Position numbers and translations under genes: made by a program. A stretch of 64,000 nucleotides of DNA from Brevundimonas sp. UBA7506 (GTDB taxonomy: Bacteria > Pseudomonadota > Alphaproteobacteria > Caulobacterales > Caulobacteraceae), in assembly GCF_002479495.1 (NCBI RefSeq), contig NZ_DLNQ01000008.1, positions 36,900 to 100,899 of the forward strand. Direction: 5' to 3'. Below the pieces are notes generated by a model that ran no database searches, was not told the origin of the DNA, and saw only the letters and a list, made by a program, of their open reading frames with translations. Shown here one piece after another: positions 53,289 to 61,549 of this stretch. Each line of letters starts with the position of its first letter. Position 1 is the first letter of the stretch.

Positions 53289-53811
53289 GGCGGGGCGCCG
53301 CGCCCTCGTGCGCCAGCAGCCAGCGCTTGCGCTCCAGCCCGCCCGCATAGCCGGTCAGGGTTCCGTTGGCGCCGACGACGCGGTGGCAGGGCACGATGAC
53401 GCCCACGGGATTGGCCCCGTTGGCCAGACCCACGGCGCGCACGGCGCTGGGCTTGCCGATGGCCGAGGCGAGTTGGCCGTAGCTCCAGGTCTCGCCCGCC
53501 GGAATGGTGCGCAGGGCCGCCCAGACCGAACGCTGGAAGTCGGTGCCGCCGGTCTTGACCGCGATCCCGTCCAGGGCCGTGGCGTCGCCGCCAAAGTAGG
53601 CCGCCACCGCCGCCCGCACCGCCTCGGGCGCCCGACCCGCGGTCAGCACGACCTCGCCGTAGTGGCGGGCCAGCAGCTTCAACATCCGCGCCTCATAATC
53701 CGCGAAGTCGAAGGCCCGCACCGCGCCCTCGGCGTCGGTCACCAGCAGGACCTCGCCCACCGGCGAGGCGATGCGGTCCAGGGTGAAGGCTTCAGGCTGC
53801 GTCTTTTTCAT
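53281..53811 (-). CDS. ogt: Methylated-DNA--[protein]-cysteine S-methyltransferase
   Basis: A 176-residue suicide repair protein that takes methyl groups from O6-methylguanine. The active site PCHRV is at residues 141-145 with Cys142 as acceptor; the helix-turn-helix and Arg finger are in IPAGETWSYGQLASAIG and AVRAVGLANGANP. The terminal GYAGGLERKRWLLAHE is standard. Its start lies inside the end of the upstream Ada-like gene (20-base overlap), so the two are coupled as an adaptive-response unit. Confidence 0.95.
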   Translation of the reverse strand: MKKTQPEAFTLDRIASPVGEVLLVTDAEGAVRAFDFADYEARMLKLLARHYGEVVLTAGRAPEAVRAAVAAYFGGDATALDGIAVKTGGTDFQRSVWAALRTIPAGETWSYGQLASAIGKPSAVRAVGLANGANPVGVIVPCHRVVGANGTLTGYAGGLERKRWLLAHEGAAPRLI

Positions 53812-54898
53812 CGTCCATCTCCATCAATGCGGCGCCGTCGATCCCCGCTTCGCGCAGGTGCAGCGCGCCATAGGCCCGCCAGGGCCGCCATTGCTCGGCC
53901 CGTCTTGCGAGCCGCTCGTCTTCCAATCGGTCGCTGGCCATGTCCGCCCCCGCATTGATCCAGTCGCCGGGCAGGCGCAGGCCAGGCCGCGCCTTCACCA
54001 AAGGCGCCAGGACAGCGTCCGCCGACAGGTCGCGCTGGATCGCCTCGGGGTCCGCCGACAGGTCGAACACCCGCCGCACCCGCGCCAGCACGCCCGGCAG
54101 GGCCTTCAGGTCCGAGGCCGCCACTGTCACCGCCAGCCGGTTTCCGCTCTCGAAGCGGGCCGAGACCTCGCCGGTTGCGCCGTCCACATCGGGCGTTAAC
54201 TCGCGCCGCCAGACCCCGCCCTCAACCGTGTCGCCGCGCGCAGCCAGCGCCGACAGCATGGCCTCGACCGCATAGGGCGCCCGGTAGGCCAGACCGAGCC
54301 TGACCCCGCCATCGCCCGCCTTCTCGGCCCGGCGTCGCAGGGCCGAGGGCGGCCGCCCGTAAAGCCCCTGAAATGTCTCGTTGAAGCGCCGGACGCTGCC
54401 GAAGCCGGACGCCATCGCCACCTCGGCCATCGCCAGGTCGGTCTGGTGGATCAGGGCCTTGGCCAGCAGCACCCGCCGCGTCTGCGCCACGCTGACCGGG
54501 GCCGCGCCCAGATGTTGACGGAACAGGCGTCGTAGATGCCGCTCGCCCACCCCCAGCCGCGCGGCCAGCCCATCGACATCGCCTTCATCCAGCGCCCCCG
54601 CCTCGATCATGCCCAGCGCCCGGCTGACGGTGTTCGAGGTCCCGCGCCACGCCCCCATATCGGGCGCCGTCTCGGGCCGACAGCGCAGGCAGGCGCGGAA
54701 CCCTGCCTCCTCCGCCGCCGCCGCCGAGGCGACGAAGCGCATGTTTTCCCGTTTCGGGGTGCGCGCCGGACAGACCGGGCGGCAATAGATCCCCGTCGTC
54801 TTCACGCAGGTGAAGAAGCGCCCGTCAAAGCGCGGGTCGCGCGCCAGGACCGCCCGGTAGCAGGCCTCCTGATCCAGACTGTCCCGGGCGTCTTCCAT
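53792..54898 (-). CDS. Ada-AlkA fusion lacking the HhH-GPD glycosylase core
   Basis: A 368-residue protein. Residues 1-80 are the Ada sensor domain with the zinc Cys39, Cys43, Cys70 and Cys73 (Cys39 would accept methyl from phosphotriesters). Residues ~95-190 are the AraC-type double HTH (LAARLGVGERHLRRLFR, ALIHQTDLAMAEVAMASGFGS). Residues ~200-310 match the AlkA N-domain (LAYRAPYAVEAMLSALAARG .. VARRVFDL-like). The expected HhH-GPD domain (GxGxW..A, ~120 residues) is missing; RLPGDW joins after ~20 residues directly to the terminal AlkA segment LARRAEQWRPWRAYGALHL. The frame is intact. It should sense methylation and regulate but not excise bases. Followed by ogt. Confidence 0.85.
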   Translation of the reverse strand: MEDARDSLDQEACYRAVLARDPRFDGRFFTCVKTTGIYCRPVCPARTPKRENMRFVASAAAAEEAGFRACLRCRPETAPDMGAWRGTSNTVSRALGMIEAGALDEGDVDGLAARLGVGERHLRRLFRQHLGAAPVSVAQTRRVLLAKALIHQTDLAMAEVAMASGFGSVRRFNETFQGLYGRPPSALRRRAEKAGDGGVRLGLAYRAPYAVEAMLSALAARGDTVEGGVWRRELTPDVDGATGEVSARFESGNRLAVTVAASDLKALPGVLARVRRVFDLSADPEAIQRDLSADAVLAPLVKARPGLRLPGDWINAGADMASDRLEDERLARRAEQWRPWRAYGALHLREAGIDGAALMEMDDEKDAA

Positions 54899-54965
54899 GC
54901 CCGCAACATGCGCCCGTCGCGCCGCCCTGTCTCGCGGTTTTCGGACATGGCGGCGCCGCGACCGA

Positions 54966-56093
54966 TCAGTCCCGCGCCGTCGCCATCCGCCACAGGGCCT
55001 TCAGGATGTCGACCGCCAGGCACAGCATGATGATCGCCAGCACCCAGCTCAGCACCGTGCCCAGGGTCAGGGCCGTCTCGGCCAGGCCGCGCTGGGCCTC
55101 GGGAATGGCGTGGATGGCGTCGAAGTCCATGTGGATGGGCGAGGTTCCCATGACCCGCGCCGTCTGCTCGCCCTGGGTCAGGGTGGCCCAGTGCCCGGCC
55201 TGGAACAGACGCCAGCCGATCCACAGTCCCGCCGCGGCCACCGGGATCTTCAACAAAGCCTGCAGCCGCCGCGCCTCCGGTCGCCACAAAGTGACGCCGT
55301 CCACCGCCATGCCCGCCACGGCCCAGGCCAGGATCAGCCCGAACAGCAGCGACCAGATCGGCGCCGCCGTCACGCTGACGTCGCCGCCGCGCAGGGCGAA
55401 GTCGCCGACGCCGGTGAAGCGGATCGCACCGATCCACCACAGGATGAAGACGGCGCTGGCGATGAAGGACCACAGGGCCTCGGCGGCGCGTGGCGTCTCG
55501 GCCCGCACGCCCCAGACCTTGGCGCCCTGGGGCATCCATTCGGCCTTGGCCTTGTCGCTTCCAGCCATCGACGCGCCCCATTTCGCCGGGTCGGCCAAGC
55601 CGAAGGCCGACAGGTCGCGCACCCGCCATTTGGTCAGCCAGGTCGGCTTGATGTCGTAGTGCTCCATGATCGCTCCCGCGAGCGTCAGCGCGCCCAGCAG
55701 AGTCAGCGCTCCACCGAAGAAGCCCTGGAAGGCCTGGCCGATCGCCTGGCCGAAATCAGCCGGATCGCCCACCACATGGACCAGCAGCCCCAGCGCCTGC
55801 ACCGCGGCGATCACGATCAACCCGGCCTTGGCCCCGAACAGCCAGTAAGGGAACAGCTCGGGCCCGATGAGACTGTCCGGCCCCTTGCGATAGCGGGCGG
55901 CGACGACCAGGGGGTGGCCGATCTCGTGCAGGATCGCCTCCTTCTCCTCGTCGCTCAGGGCGCGGTCCAGTTCGTCTTCGCGCGCCTCGATGCGGCTCAG
56001 GATCAGATCGCGCAGCTCGGCGACGATGTCCTCGCGCTCCTCGACCGGCAACTGGGCCGCCACGGCCTCCAGATAGCGTTCGATCACGTCCAT
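54966..56093 (-). CDS. HAAS-domain membrane protein (PadR partner)
   Basis: A 375-residue protein. The N-terminal ~70 residues (IERYLEAVAAQLPVEEREDI, DELDRALSDEEKEAILHEIG) form the three-helix HAAS domain, which is known to link a membrane protein with a PadR regulator. The remainder contains about eight membrane helices with no recognised catalytic motif. GGGAG precedes the ATG at 56093. It starts 23 bases after the stop of the PadR gene; the pair is expected to be a co-regulated membrane sensor or stress unit. Confidence 0.88.
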   Translation of the reverse strand: MDVIERYLEAVAAQLPVEEREDIVAELRDLILSRIEAREDELDRALSDEEKEAILHEIGHPLVVAARYRKGPDSLIGPELFPYWLFGAKAGLIVIAAVQALGLLVHVVGDPADFGQAIGQAFQGFFGGALTLLGALTLAGAIMEHYDIKPTWLTKWRVRDLSAFGLADPAKWGASMAGSDKAKAEWMPQGAKVWGVRAETPRAAEALWSFIASAVFILWWIGAIRFTGVGDFALRGGDVSVTAAPIWSLLFGLILAWAVAGMAVDGVTLWRPEARRLQALLKIPVAAAGLWIGWRLFQAGHWATLTQGEQTARVMGTSPIHMDFDAIHAIPEAQRGLAETALTLGTVLSWVLAIIMLCLAVDILKALWRMATARD

Positions 56094-56116
56094 TGTGGTC
56101 TCCCTCCCCCGAAAAT

Positions 56117-56440
56117 TCACAGCATGCGATCCAGCGAGGCGTTGATGCCGCGCCATTCCTCGGTCAGGGCGGCCAGCAGGACCTCGCCCTGGGGCGACAG
56201 GACGTAGAAGCGCTTTTTCCGCTTCTCTTCCTCGCGCCATTCGCTGGTCAGCAGCCCCTGCCCCTCCAGCCGCCGCAACAGCGGATAGAGGGTGGATTCC
56301 TCCATCTCCAACCCGTCCGCCGCCAGGGCCTGACGCAGGGTGTAGCCGTAGCGTTCGGTCCGCAGGCAGGCGAGCACCGCCAGCACCAGCGACCCGCGCC
56401 GCAGCTCCAGCCGCATCGCCTCGAACAGAGCCCTGTCCAC
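56117..56440 (-). CDS. PadR-family transcriptional regulator
   Basis: A 107-residue winged-helix repressor. RRGSLVLAVLACLRTERYGYTLRQAL, then ESTLYPLLRRLEGQGLL and a wing EEEKRKKRFYVLSPQGE match PadR. The C-terminal helix is short. The start is the GTG at 56440, which has GAGGAG six bases upstream; the earlier ATG at 56479 lies within the paired operators and is unlikely. It precedes the HAAS protein and probably represses the operon from the dyads at 56469-56497. Confidence 0.9.
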   Translation of the reverse strand: MDRALFEAMRLELRRGSLVLAVLACLRTERYGYTLRQALAADGLEMEESTLYPLLRRLEGQGLLTSEWREEEKRKKRFYVLSPQGEVLLAALTEEWRGINASLDRML

Positions 56441-56468
56441 GCGCCCTCTCCTCACTCGCCGCCATATA

Positions 56469-56497
56469 GTGTGCGACATACAGTGTATGCGACATAC
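56469..56497. promoter_or_regulatory. Two PadR-type operator dyads
   Basis: GTGTGCGACATAC (56469-56481) and GTATGCGACATAC (56485-56497) are adjacent copies; the second is a perfect dyad, GTATG-CGA-CATAC. Sixteen bases separate their starts. They lie 29 bases upstream of the PadR start and so would control the PadR-HAAS operon. Confidence 0.65.
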
Positions 56498-56499
56498 TG

Positions 56500-56790
56500 T
56501 ACGAGGCCGTCAAGAACCCTCGCCATGTCATTGTGTCAGGACCAGTGTCAGGACCACTTAGCGCCGGCTCAAAACCACTTAGGAACGGCGCAACACGAGA
56601 ATCATTCTCAACGAACCACTAAACGGCAGTCACCGAAGGTCTGCGCTGCGCCAGGAGCGGTCATTACCGCGCTGTCCGAAAGGCGACATTCGATCCTCGC
56701 GCGCAGATCCGCTTTCTGCGCAGACGGCCAAGACCGAAATCGACCCGATGCGGACATTGGTGCAGCAACGCGTTCAACGCCTGACAGCAG
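56500..56790. other. Gene-free region with repeat remnants and a Fur-like palindrome
   Basis: The GTGTCAGGACC motif occurs twice in direct order (about 56533 and 56545), followed by GCCGGCTCAAAACCACTTAGG, which shares CCACTTAG with the stretch just before it. Such short repeats are reminiscent of transposon ends, but no transposase frame is present. GAGAATCATTCTC (56597-56609) is a perfect 13-bp dyad similar to half a Fur box. No coding sequence is seen; the base composition is less GC-rich than the core genes. Confidence 0.35.
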
Positions 56791-56815
56791 AAACCCCGCC
56801 CTTTCGAGCGGGTTT
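56791..56815 (-). terminator. Terminator-like hairpin after the truncated propeller gene
   Basis: On the minus strand AAACCCGC, eight-base loop, GCGGGGTTT form a stem with one bulge, 24 bases downstream of the pseudogene stop. Confidence 0.5.
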
Positions 56816-56838
56816 CGTTCCGGCGGAAGATCCAGATC

Positions 56839-57036
56839 TTAGGCCGTGCGACGCTGCTGGACCATGATCGCGGCCCCGCCTGCAAGCATGAGGCCCAACA
56901 GGATCATAGCCCATTCCGACAGAGTCGGGACCGTCGCCGGCAGAGAGGGCGGCGTATAGGCTAGCGCGATGCTGCTTGGGCGTGATCCGACAGGGATTGG
57001 TGCGCCGACGACGGTGCGTGTTGAGGTATCGATCAT
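56839..57036 (-). pseudogene. Truncated YVTN-propeller/IPTL-CTERM protein gene
   Basis: Sixty-five codons read MIDTSTRTVVGAPIPVG .. PSSIALAYTPP, half a propeller blade, then the sorting signal VPTLSEWAMILLGL..QQRR. It matches the end of the intact protein at 38133-39242 and is better fitted to the IPTL consensus. The upstream sequence in this frame (to 57237) has no propeller repeats and no signal peptide, so the 5' part has been lost. The residual ATG is the blade's own Met; translation is doubtful. Confidence 0.75.
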
Positions 57037-57158
57037 CCGCTTTCGGCACAGGTGAGGTCGCCTCCCTGTCGATTTCCATCCTAGTCCCAAAGCAGCTCTT
57101 CTGCGCACCAGAACCGAACGTTCGGGGCGCGCGAAATGCGCACCCCAATTTGCCGGTA

Positions 57159-58052
57159 TCAGTTTTGGCGACAGGTCTCCCTGACGCATGTCCTCAGCCA
57201 GCGGTGAGCGGGGTCTGCGTCCATGCGCGGATGCCATAGCATCGAGACCGTGAACTCCCGGGTCGGCACGGGCAGCGCGAAGCTGTGCAACCCCTCGCGC
57301 AGGCCGCGGGTGTGACGATCCGGAACGGTGGCCACCAGATTCGAGGCCCTCACCAACGACAGGGCGGCCGAGAATCCGCTAACGAGGCTTGCCACCTTCC
57401 GCCCCGCCTCTATCGGTAGGAAAGGTCGGTCGAGCGCATCGTCTTCGAGGCCCGTCCTCGACACGAGGACGTGCTCGGCCTCGGAGTAGCTGGCCATAGT
57501 GACCTCTCCCTGGACCAGAGGGTGCCCGCCACGGACAACGCCGACGAGCCGATCCCTGAATAGTGCTTGACTGCGCACCTCCGGCCCGGTCGTCGCCTCG
57601 ATCACTCCGGTCTCCAGATCCACCCGACCGCTGCGCAGCGGCTCGCTGGCCTTGTCGGGTTTCTGCAAGAAGAACAGACGGGCGCTGGGCGCTTCCCGGG
57701 CCAGGCGATTGGCCAGACGAGCCCCGAACGTCTCTACGAAACCATCACTGGTGCGTACCGTGAAGGTTCGGGTTAACGCCCGTAGATCGACCGTCTGCTC
57801 CGGACGCAAAATAGAGCCGGCGTCCTCAACCACCTGCCGCACCTTGTCCCTTAATTCCACGGCGCGAGGGGTAGGCACCAGGCAGCGACCGGCTCGGGCC
57901 AGAAGGGGATCGCCTGTCGTCTCACGCAGCCGCGCGAGCGAACGGCTCATGGCGGAGGGACTTAGACGGAGACGGCGCGCGGCGCCGGCCACGCTGCCTT
58001 CGGCGAGAAGGGCGTCGAGGGTGACGAGGAGATTGAGATCCGGATGCGACAT
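57159..58052 (-). CDS. LysR-family transcriptional regulator
   Basis: A 297-residue regulator. The N-terminal winged HTH has LNLLVTLDALLAEGSVAGAARRLRLSPSAMSRSLARL, and the effector domain covers residues ~95-290 (FTVRTSDGFVETFGARLA .. LVGVVRGGHPL). The layout (PDLNLLVTLDALL) resembles the NodD/NahR-like group. The ATG at 58052 fits; an earlier ATG adds an unrelated stretch. It diverges from the cupin-MFS operon with 117 bases between, the usual LysR arrangement for controlling the neighbour. Confidence 0.92.
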   Translation of the reverse strand: MSHPDLNLLVTLDALLAEGSVAGAARRLRLSPSAMSRSLARLRETTGDPLLARAGRCLVPTPRAVELRDKVRQVVEDAGSILRPEQTVDLRALTRTFTVRTSDGFVETFGARLANRLAREAPSARLFFLQKPDKASEPLRSGRVDLETGVIEATTGPEVRSQALFRDRLVGVVRGGHPLVQGEVTMASYSEAEHVLVSRTGLEDDALDRPFLPIEAGRKVASLVSGFSAALSLVRASNLVATVPDRHTRGLREGLHSFALPVPTREFTVSMLWHPRMDADPAHRWLRTCVRETCRQN

Positions 58053-58169
58053 GGAGTTTGACCCGGGGCCTGATTGCACCTCATGCATGGATAACATGAG
58101 AACGGCGCGCCTTCCGCAATCCTCCGCGAGCCGTACCTTCCACTCCGACGAAAATTCGGAGCGAGAAAC

Positions 58170-58721
58170 ATGGCCCAGTCAGCCCTTCAAACGTTCATCC
58201 ATCGTGTGCGCGAGCGCTGGGGGCCGCTGACGACGGCGCTTGCCAGCGACTGTAAAATCCAGATGGAGACCCTGCTCAGCGCCTCTGATGACGAAGAGTG
58301 GCTGGCCGCCTTGCTTCAAGACGCTCCTGCTTCCGTGGAACTCCATCGCGATCCGCAACACGGCTTTATGCTCCTCGCTCACACGGAGCAGGCGGGGCTT
58401 TACAGGCCGCCGCACGACCATGGCCGAAGCTGGGTCCTGTACGGCCTTCAGAGCGGCGAGATGGAGATGGGAACCTACGCCCGCGTGAAGGGTGAAGACG
58501 GCGAGGTTCGCTTGGTAAGGCGCAACGTGACCCGCGTCCGCGCCGGAGAGGCCCAACTCTACCTGCCCGGCGACATTCATGACACGCGCTGCGTAAGCGA
58601 CTCTGCTCTTCTGTTCCGCTTCACCGAGCGCGATCTTAGGGCGGAGGACCGCGAGCACCGACTCCTCATCCGCTATGTGGAGCGCGACGGCGCCTGGACC
58701 GTCCCGTCGCTGTCGGAATGA
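58170..58721 (+). CDS. Cupin-fold metal-dependent protein (cysteine dioxygenase-like)
   Basis: A 183-residue single cupin. The first metal motif is in YRPPHDHGRSWVLYGLQSGEMEMGTY (His-x-His, then Glu-like positions), and the second in AGEAQLYLPGDIHDTRC (His). It resembles COG5553-type double-stranded beta-helix proteins related to cysteine dioxygenase. Possible substrates are thiols or small acids. Its stop overlaps the start of the MFS gene by four bases (ATGA), so they are coupled. Confidence 0.8.
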   Translation: MAQSALQTFIHRVRERWGPLTTALASDCKIQMETLLSASDDEEWLAALLQDAPASVELHRDPQHGFMLLAHTEQAGLYRPPHDHGRSWVLYGLQSGEMEMGTYARVKGEDGEVRLVRRNVTRVRAGEAQLYLPGDIHDTRCVSDSALLFRFTERDLRAEDREHRLLIRYVERDGAWTVPSLSE

Positions 58722-60109
58722 TACCGCTCGGACCCGACCTGCCCACGGCCAGGCAGCCGCGCGGCCCTGGCACAGCCGTGCCGGTCGCGGCCGTCTTGAC
58801 GGCCATGGCCATGGTGGTCCTGGACGCAGGCATGACGAACCTAGCGTTGCCAATGATCGCGGCGGACCTTGGCATCACTCCCGCACTGGCGGTTCTGGTG
58901 GTCACGGCCTATCAGACCGCCCTCCTCGTCGCATTGCTGCCCTGCGCTGCACTCGGCGAGCGGCTGGGATATCGTCGCGTTTTCGCCGCCGGGGCAGCTC
59001 TGTTCGCCGGGGCTTCGCTGCTGGCCGCCATCGCTCCGTCCGCGCCCTGGCTGGTCGCGGCGCGAGCCGTTCAGGGCCTGGGAGGAGCTGCAATCATGGC
59101 ATTGGGCGTCCCGCTGCTGAGGTTCATTGTCCCGGCGGGACGGCTGGGAGCGGCGATCGGGTGGAATGCGCTCACGGTGGCCTTGGCCTCGTCCGCCGGG
59201 CCTGCGCTGGGCGCAGCGATCCTTTCCCGGGCCGAGTGGCCCTGGCTCTACGTTGTCCAGGCGCCGCTCGCGCTCGCGGTGCTTTGTGCGGCTCGACAAC
59301 TCCCGAGGACTTCCGCCAGCGTGCAGCGGCTCGACCTCACCAGCCTGGCGCTCTGCGCCGGCGTCTTCGGCACTTTCGCCGTCGCCGCCCAGCTCATGCT
59401 GGCCCGTCCATGGCTAGCCGTCGGCCTGGCGATCGCCGGCATCCTGTGCCTCGGCATGATCATCCGGCGGGAGTCGCGCAAAGCCGCCCCGTTGATCCCG
59501 CTGGATCTTCTGCGCACGCCCGCTTTCCGGATCTCCGTGATCGCTTCGGTGCTGTGCTTCGCCGGGCAGACCGCGGCCCTCGTGGCGCTGCCATTCTATC
59601 TGCGGGGCCCCCTTGGCCAAACCACCGCGGCGACGGGCTTTTTCATGACCGTCTGGCCGGCGAGCGTCGCCCTGACGGCGGTCGTGGTCGGACGGCTCGC
59701 CGACCGTTTCTCGACGGCCTGGCTCTGCGCCGCGGGTGGAACGTGCCTCGCCGCAGGTCTGCTCGGCGCCGCCCTTTGGCCGTTCGTGGGCGACCTGCGG
59801 CCGCTCGTGCTCTTAACCGGTCTTAGCGGAATCGGCTTCGGTCTGTTCCAGACCCCTAACAACCGCAACCTGTTTCTATCGGCCCCGCTGGAGCGAAGCG
59901 CCGCGTCCGGCGGTGCCCAAGGCGCGGCGCGACTGACCGGGCAGACCGCTGGAGCCGTTCTGATGACGCTGCTCTTCACTCTCGGGCCGTCGGGATTCGC
60001 TTCGCGCCTCGGGCTCGGGATCGGCGCGGTCTTCGCCCTGTTGGCGGGGCTCGTGAGCCTTGCCAGGGTCGAGAGCCGCCAAACCGCCCGAAGCGCAATC
60101 ACCACCTGA
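58718..60109 (+). CDS. MFS transporter, DHA2-like (drug:H+ antiporter)
   Basis: A 463-residue protein with about 14 helices. Helix 1 has MAMVVLDAGMTNLALPMIAADLG (motif D1), motif A lies at LGERLGYRRVFAAGA, motif C is weak in SAGPALGAAI. The fold resembles EmrB/QacA exporters. The cupin gene is coupled to it and the LysR gene is divergent, which suggests a substrate-inducible unit for modification and efflux of one compound. The substrate is unknown. Confidence 0.9.
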   Translation: MIPLGPDLPTARQPRGPGTAVPVAAVLTAMAMVVLDAGMTNLALPMIAADLGITPALAVLVVTAYQTALLVALLPCAALGERLGYRRVFAAGAALFAGASLLAAIAPSAPWLVAARAVQGLGGAAIMALGVPLLRFIVPAGRLGAAIGWNALTVALASSAGPALGAAILSRAEWPWLYVVQAPLALAVLCAARQLPRTSASVQRLDLTSLALCAGVFGTFAVAAQLMLARPWLAVGLAIAGILCLGMIIRRESRKAAPLIPLDLLRTPAFRISVIASVLCFAGQTAALVALPFYLRGPLGQTTAATGFFMTVWPASVALTAVVVGRLADRFSTAWLCAAGGTCLAAGLLGAALWPFVGDLRPLVLLTGLSGIGFGLFQTPNNRNLFLSAPLERSAASGGAQGAARLTGQTAGAVLMTLLFTLGPSGFASRLGLGIGAVFALLAGLVSLARVESRQTARSAITT

Positions 60110-60193
60110 TTATAGTAAGCTTTGTCAGACACCCCCAATGGGCGGGACCGGTCCTTCCACCATCACTCCCATCCCCGCCACCGAGGTCACGAA

Positions 60194-61174
60194 ATGCCCC
60201 GCAAGAACACCTTCCGCCCCGTGCTGAATTTTCTGGCAGTGGCACTTCTGCTAGTCGGAGCCCAGCCAGCCCAGGCCCGGGCCCCCGAGACGGTGCGTTT
60301 TGCAGGCCCTTCGGGCGAGATGATCGAGGCCGCAGTCTGGAGCCCCGCTGCGCCAGAGCGCGGCCCCTCCCCGCTCGTGGTTATCTCCCACGGCAACAGC
60401 GGCAGCGCCCTCGGGCACCAGGATACGGCTGAAGCACTGGCTGACGCAGGTTTCGTAGTCGCCGCCCTGACCCATCCGGGCGACAATTTCCGCGATATGA
60501 GCCGCTCTCTGGCCCTCACCGACAGGCCGCCGCAGGTCAGCGCCCTCATCAGCTACATGACTGGCGACTGGCCGGGCACAGCGAAGGTCGACGAGTCGCG
60601 GATCGGAGCATTCGGCTTCTCCGCCGGCGGCTTCACCGTCGCGGCCTTGGCGGGGGGAGAGGCCGATGCTCAAAAGATCGTCGATCACTGCTCCGCCCAC
60701 CCCGAGTTCTTCGTCTGCACGATCATCGCCGCTCAGGGTGGCCTCGACCTCAAGGGCTGGCAGGCCTCGGCCCGCGACCCGCGGATCACCGCCGCGGTCA
60801 TGGCGGCCCCCGGGTTCGGCTTTGCCTTCTCCGACGAGAGCGTTCGCGCCATCGCCATTCCGGTCCAGCTCTGGCAGGCTGGCGAAGACCAGATATTGCC
60901 GTCTCCCTGGCACGTCGAGCCCTTCCGCGATCGTCTGCCGGGTGATCCCGACTACCAGCTGGTGGCTGGAGCCCTGCACCACGATTTCCTCGTTCCTTGC
61001 GCGGCGGAAATGCGAATGATGGTCCCCGAACTTTGCCAATCCCGTCCCGGCTTTGATCGGGCTGCATTCAAGCAGACGTTCAACCGCGAGGTCGCCGCAT
61101 TCTTCGTGCGCGAACTCCGCCCGTCCAGCGATACCCGCGGCAGGCTCGGCCAAGCCCAGCAGCAAACCTACTAA
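60194..61174 (+). CDS. Exported alpha/beta hydrolase (dienelactone-hydrolase-like)
   Basis: A 326-residue hydrolase. Residues 1-28 form a signal peptide (FRPVLNFLAVALLLVGAQPAQA). Strand/turn motifs include VVISHGNSGSALGHQDTAEAL (oxyanion region), the nucleophile GFSAGGF, and the His near the C-terminus in ALHHDFLVPC. An acid Asp is likely in AGEDQILPSP. It resembles platelet-activating-factor acetylhydrolase/dienelactone hydrolase types. The ATG at 60194 follows GAGG; the upstream in-frame ATG gives a His-rich extension unlike a signal. Orientation is as for the MFS gene. Confidence 0.85.
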   Translation: MPRKNTFRPVLNFLAVALLLVGAQPAQARAPETVRFAGPSGEMIEAAVWSPAAPERGPSPLVVISHGNSGSALGHQDTAEALADAGFVVAALTHPGDNFRDMSRSLALTDRPPQVSALISYMTGDWPGTAKVDESRIGAFGFSAGGFTVAALAGGEADAQKIVDHCSAHPEFFVCTIIAAQGGLDLKGWQASARDPRITAAVMAAPGFGFAFSDESVRAIAIPVQLWQAGEDQILPSPWHVEPFRDRLPGDPDYQLVAGALHHDFLVPCAAEMRMMVPELCQSRPGFDRAAFKQTFNREVAAFFVRELRPSSDTRGRLGQAQQQTY

Positions 61175-61301
61175 AGAGAACACCTACGCTTGGCTCATTC
61201 TAAGCCCTTAATAGCCATTTAGCGCCATTAGCGGACATTAGATCCGGCGCGGATAGCAGACGTCCGACGCCGCAAGAGTGGGTCTCGCCGGCATCTCCAT
61301 T

Positions 61302-61328
61302 TGGCTATCCTAGCCATCAGATTGGCTA
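61302..61328. promoter_or_regulatory. TGGCTA inverted and direct repeat cluster
   Basis: TGGCTA (61302), TAGCCA (61311) and TGGCTA (61323): three copies of a hexamer, the first two as a perfect dyad. The spacing of starts is 9 and 12 bases. It lies about 240 bases upstream of PhzF, plausible for an operator of this accessory block; protein unknown. Confidence 0.35.
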
Positions 61329-61396
61329 TTTCGCCACTATGAGCAGGGCTCTCGAAAGAGCAAATTCGACGGGTTCATTCAACCGGAAGCTCTCCG

Positions 61397-61549
61397 ATGT
61401 TCACCTATTCGGTCTTGCCCGTTCGCTCACGCCTGGCAGAACGGCAGATCGTTCTGAGCGCCGTGGCCGCTGAGTACTGCGAACTCCTACAGCGCTTTCT
61501 AATTCCGCGGCGCTCGCACATTTCGTCGCTCATCGCGGCTTGTGCCTAA
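61397..61549 (+). CDS. Small open reading frame (50 residues), uncertain
   Basis: ATG at 61397 after GGAAG with a stop at 61549, seventeen bases before the PhzF gene. The product has an N-terminal MFTYSVLPVRSRLAERQIV and an amphipathic tail with two Arg and a Cys. No family is recognised. Codon use is unremarkable. It could be a leader peptide or chance. Confidence 0.3.
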   Translation: MFTYSVLPVRSRLAERQIVLSAVAAEYCELLQRFLIPRRSHISSLIAACA

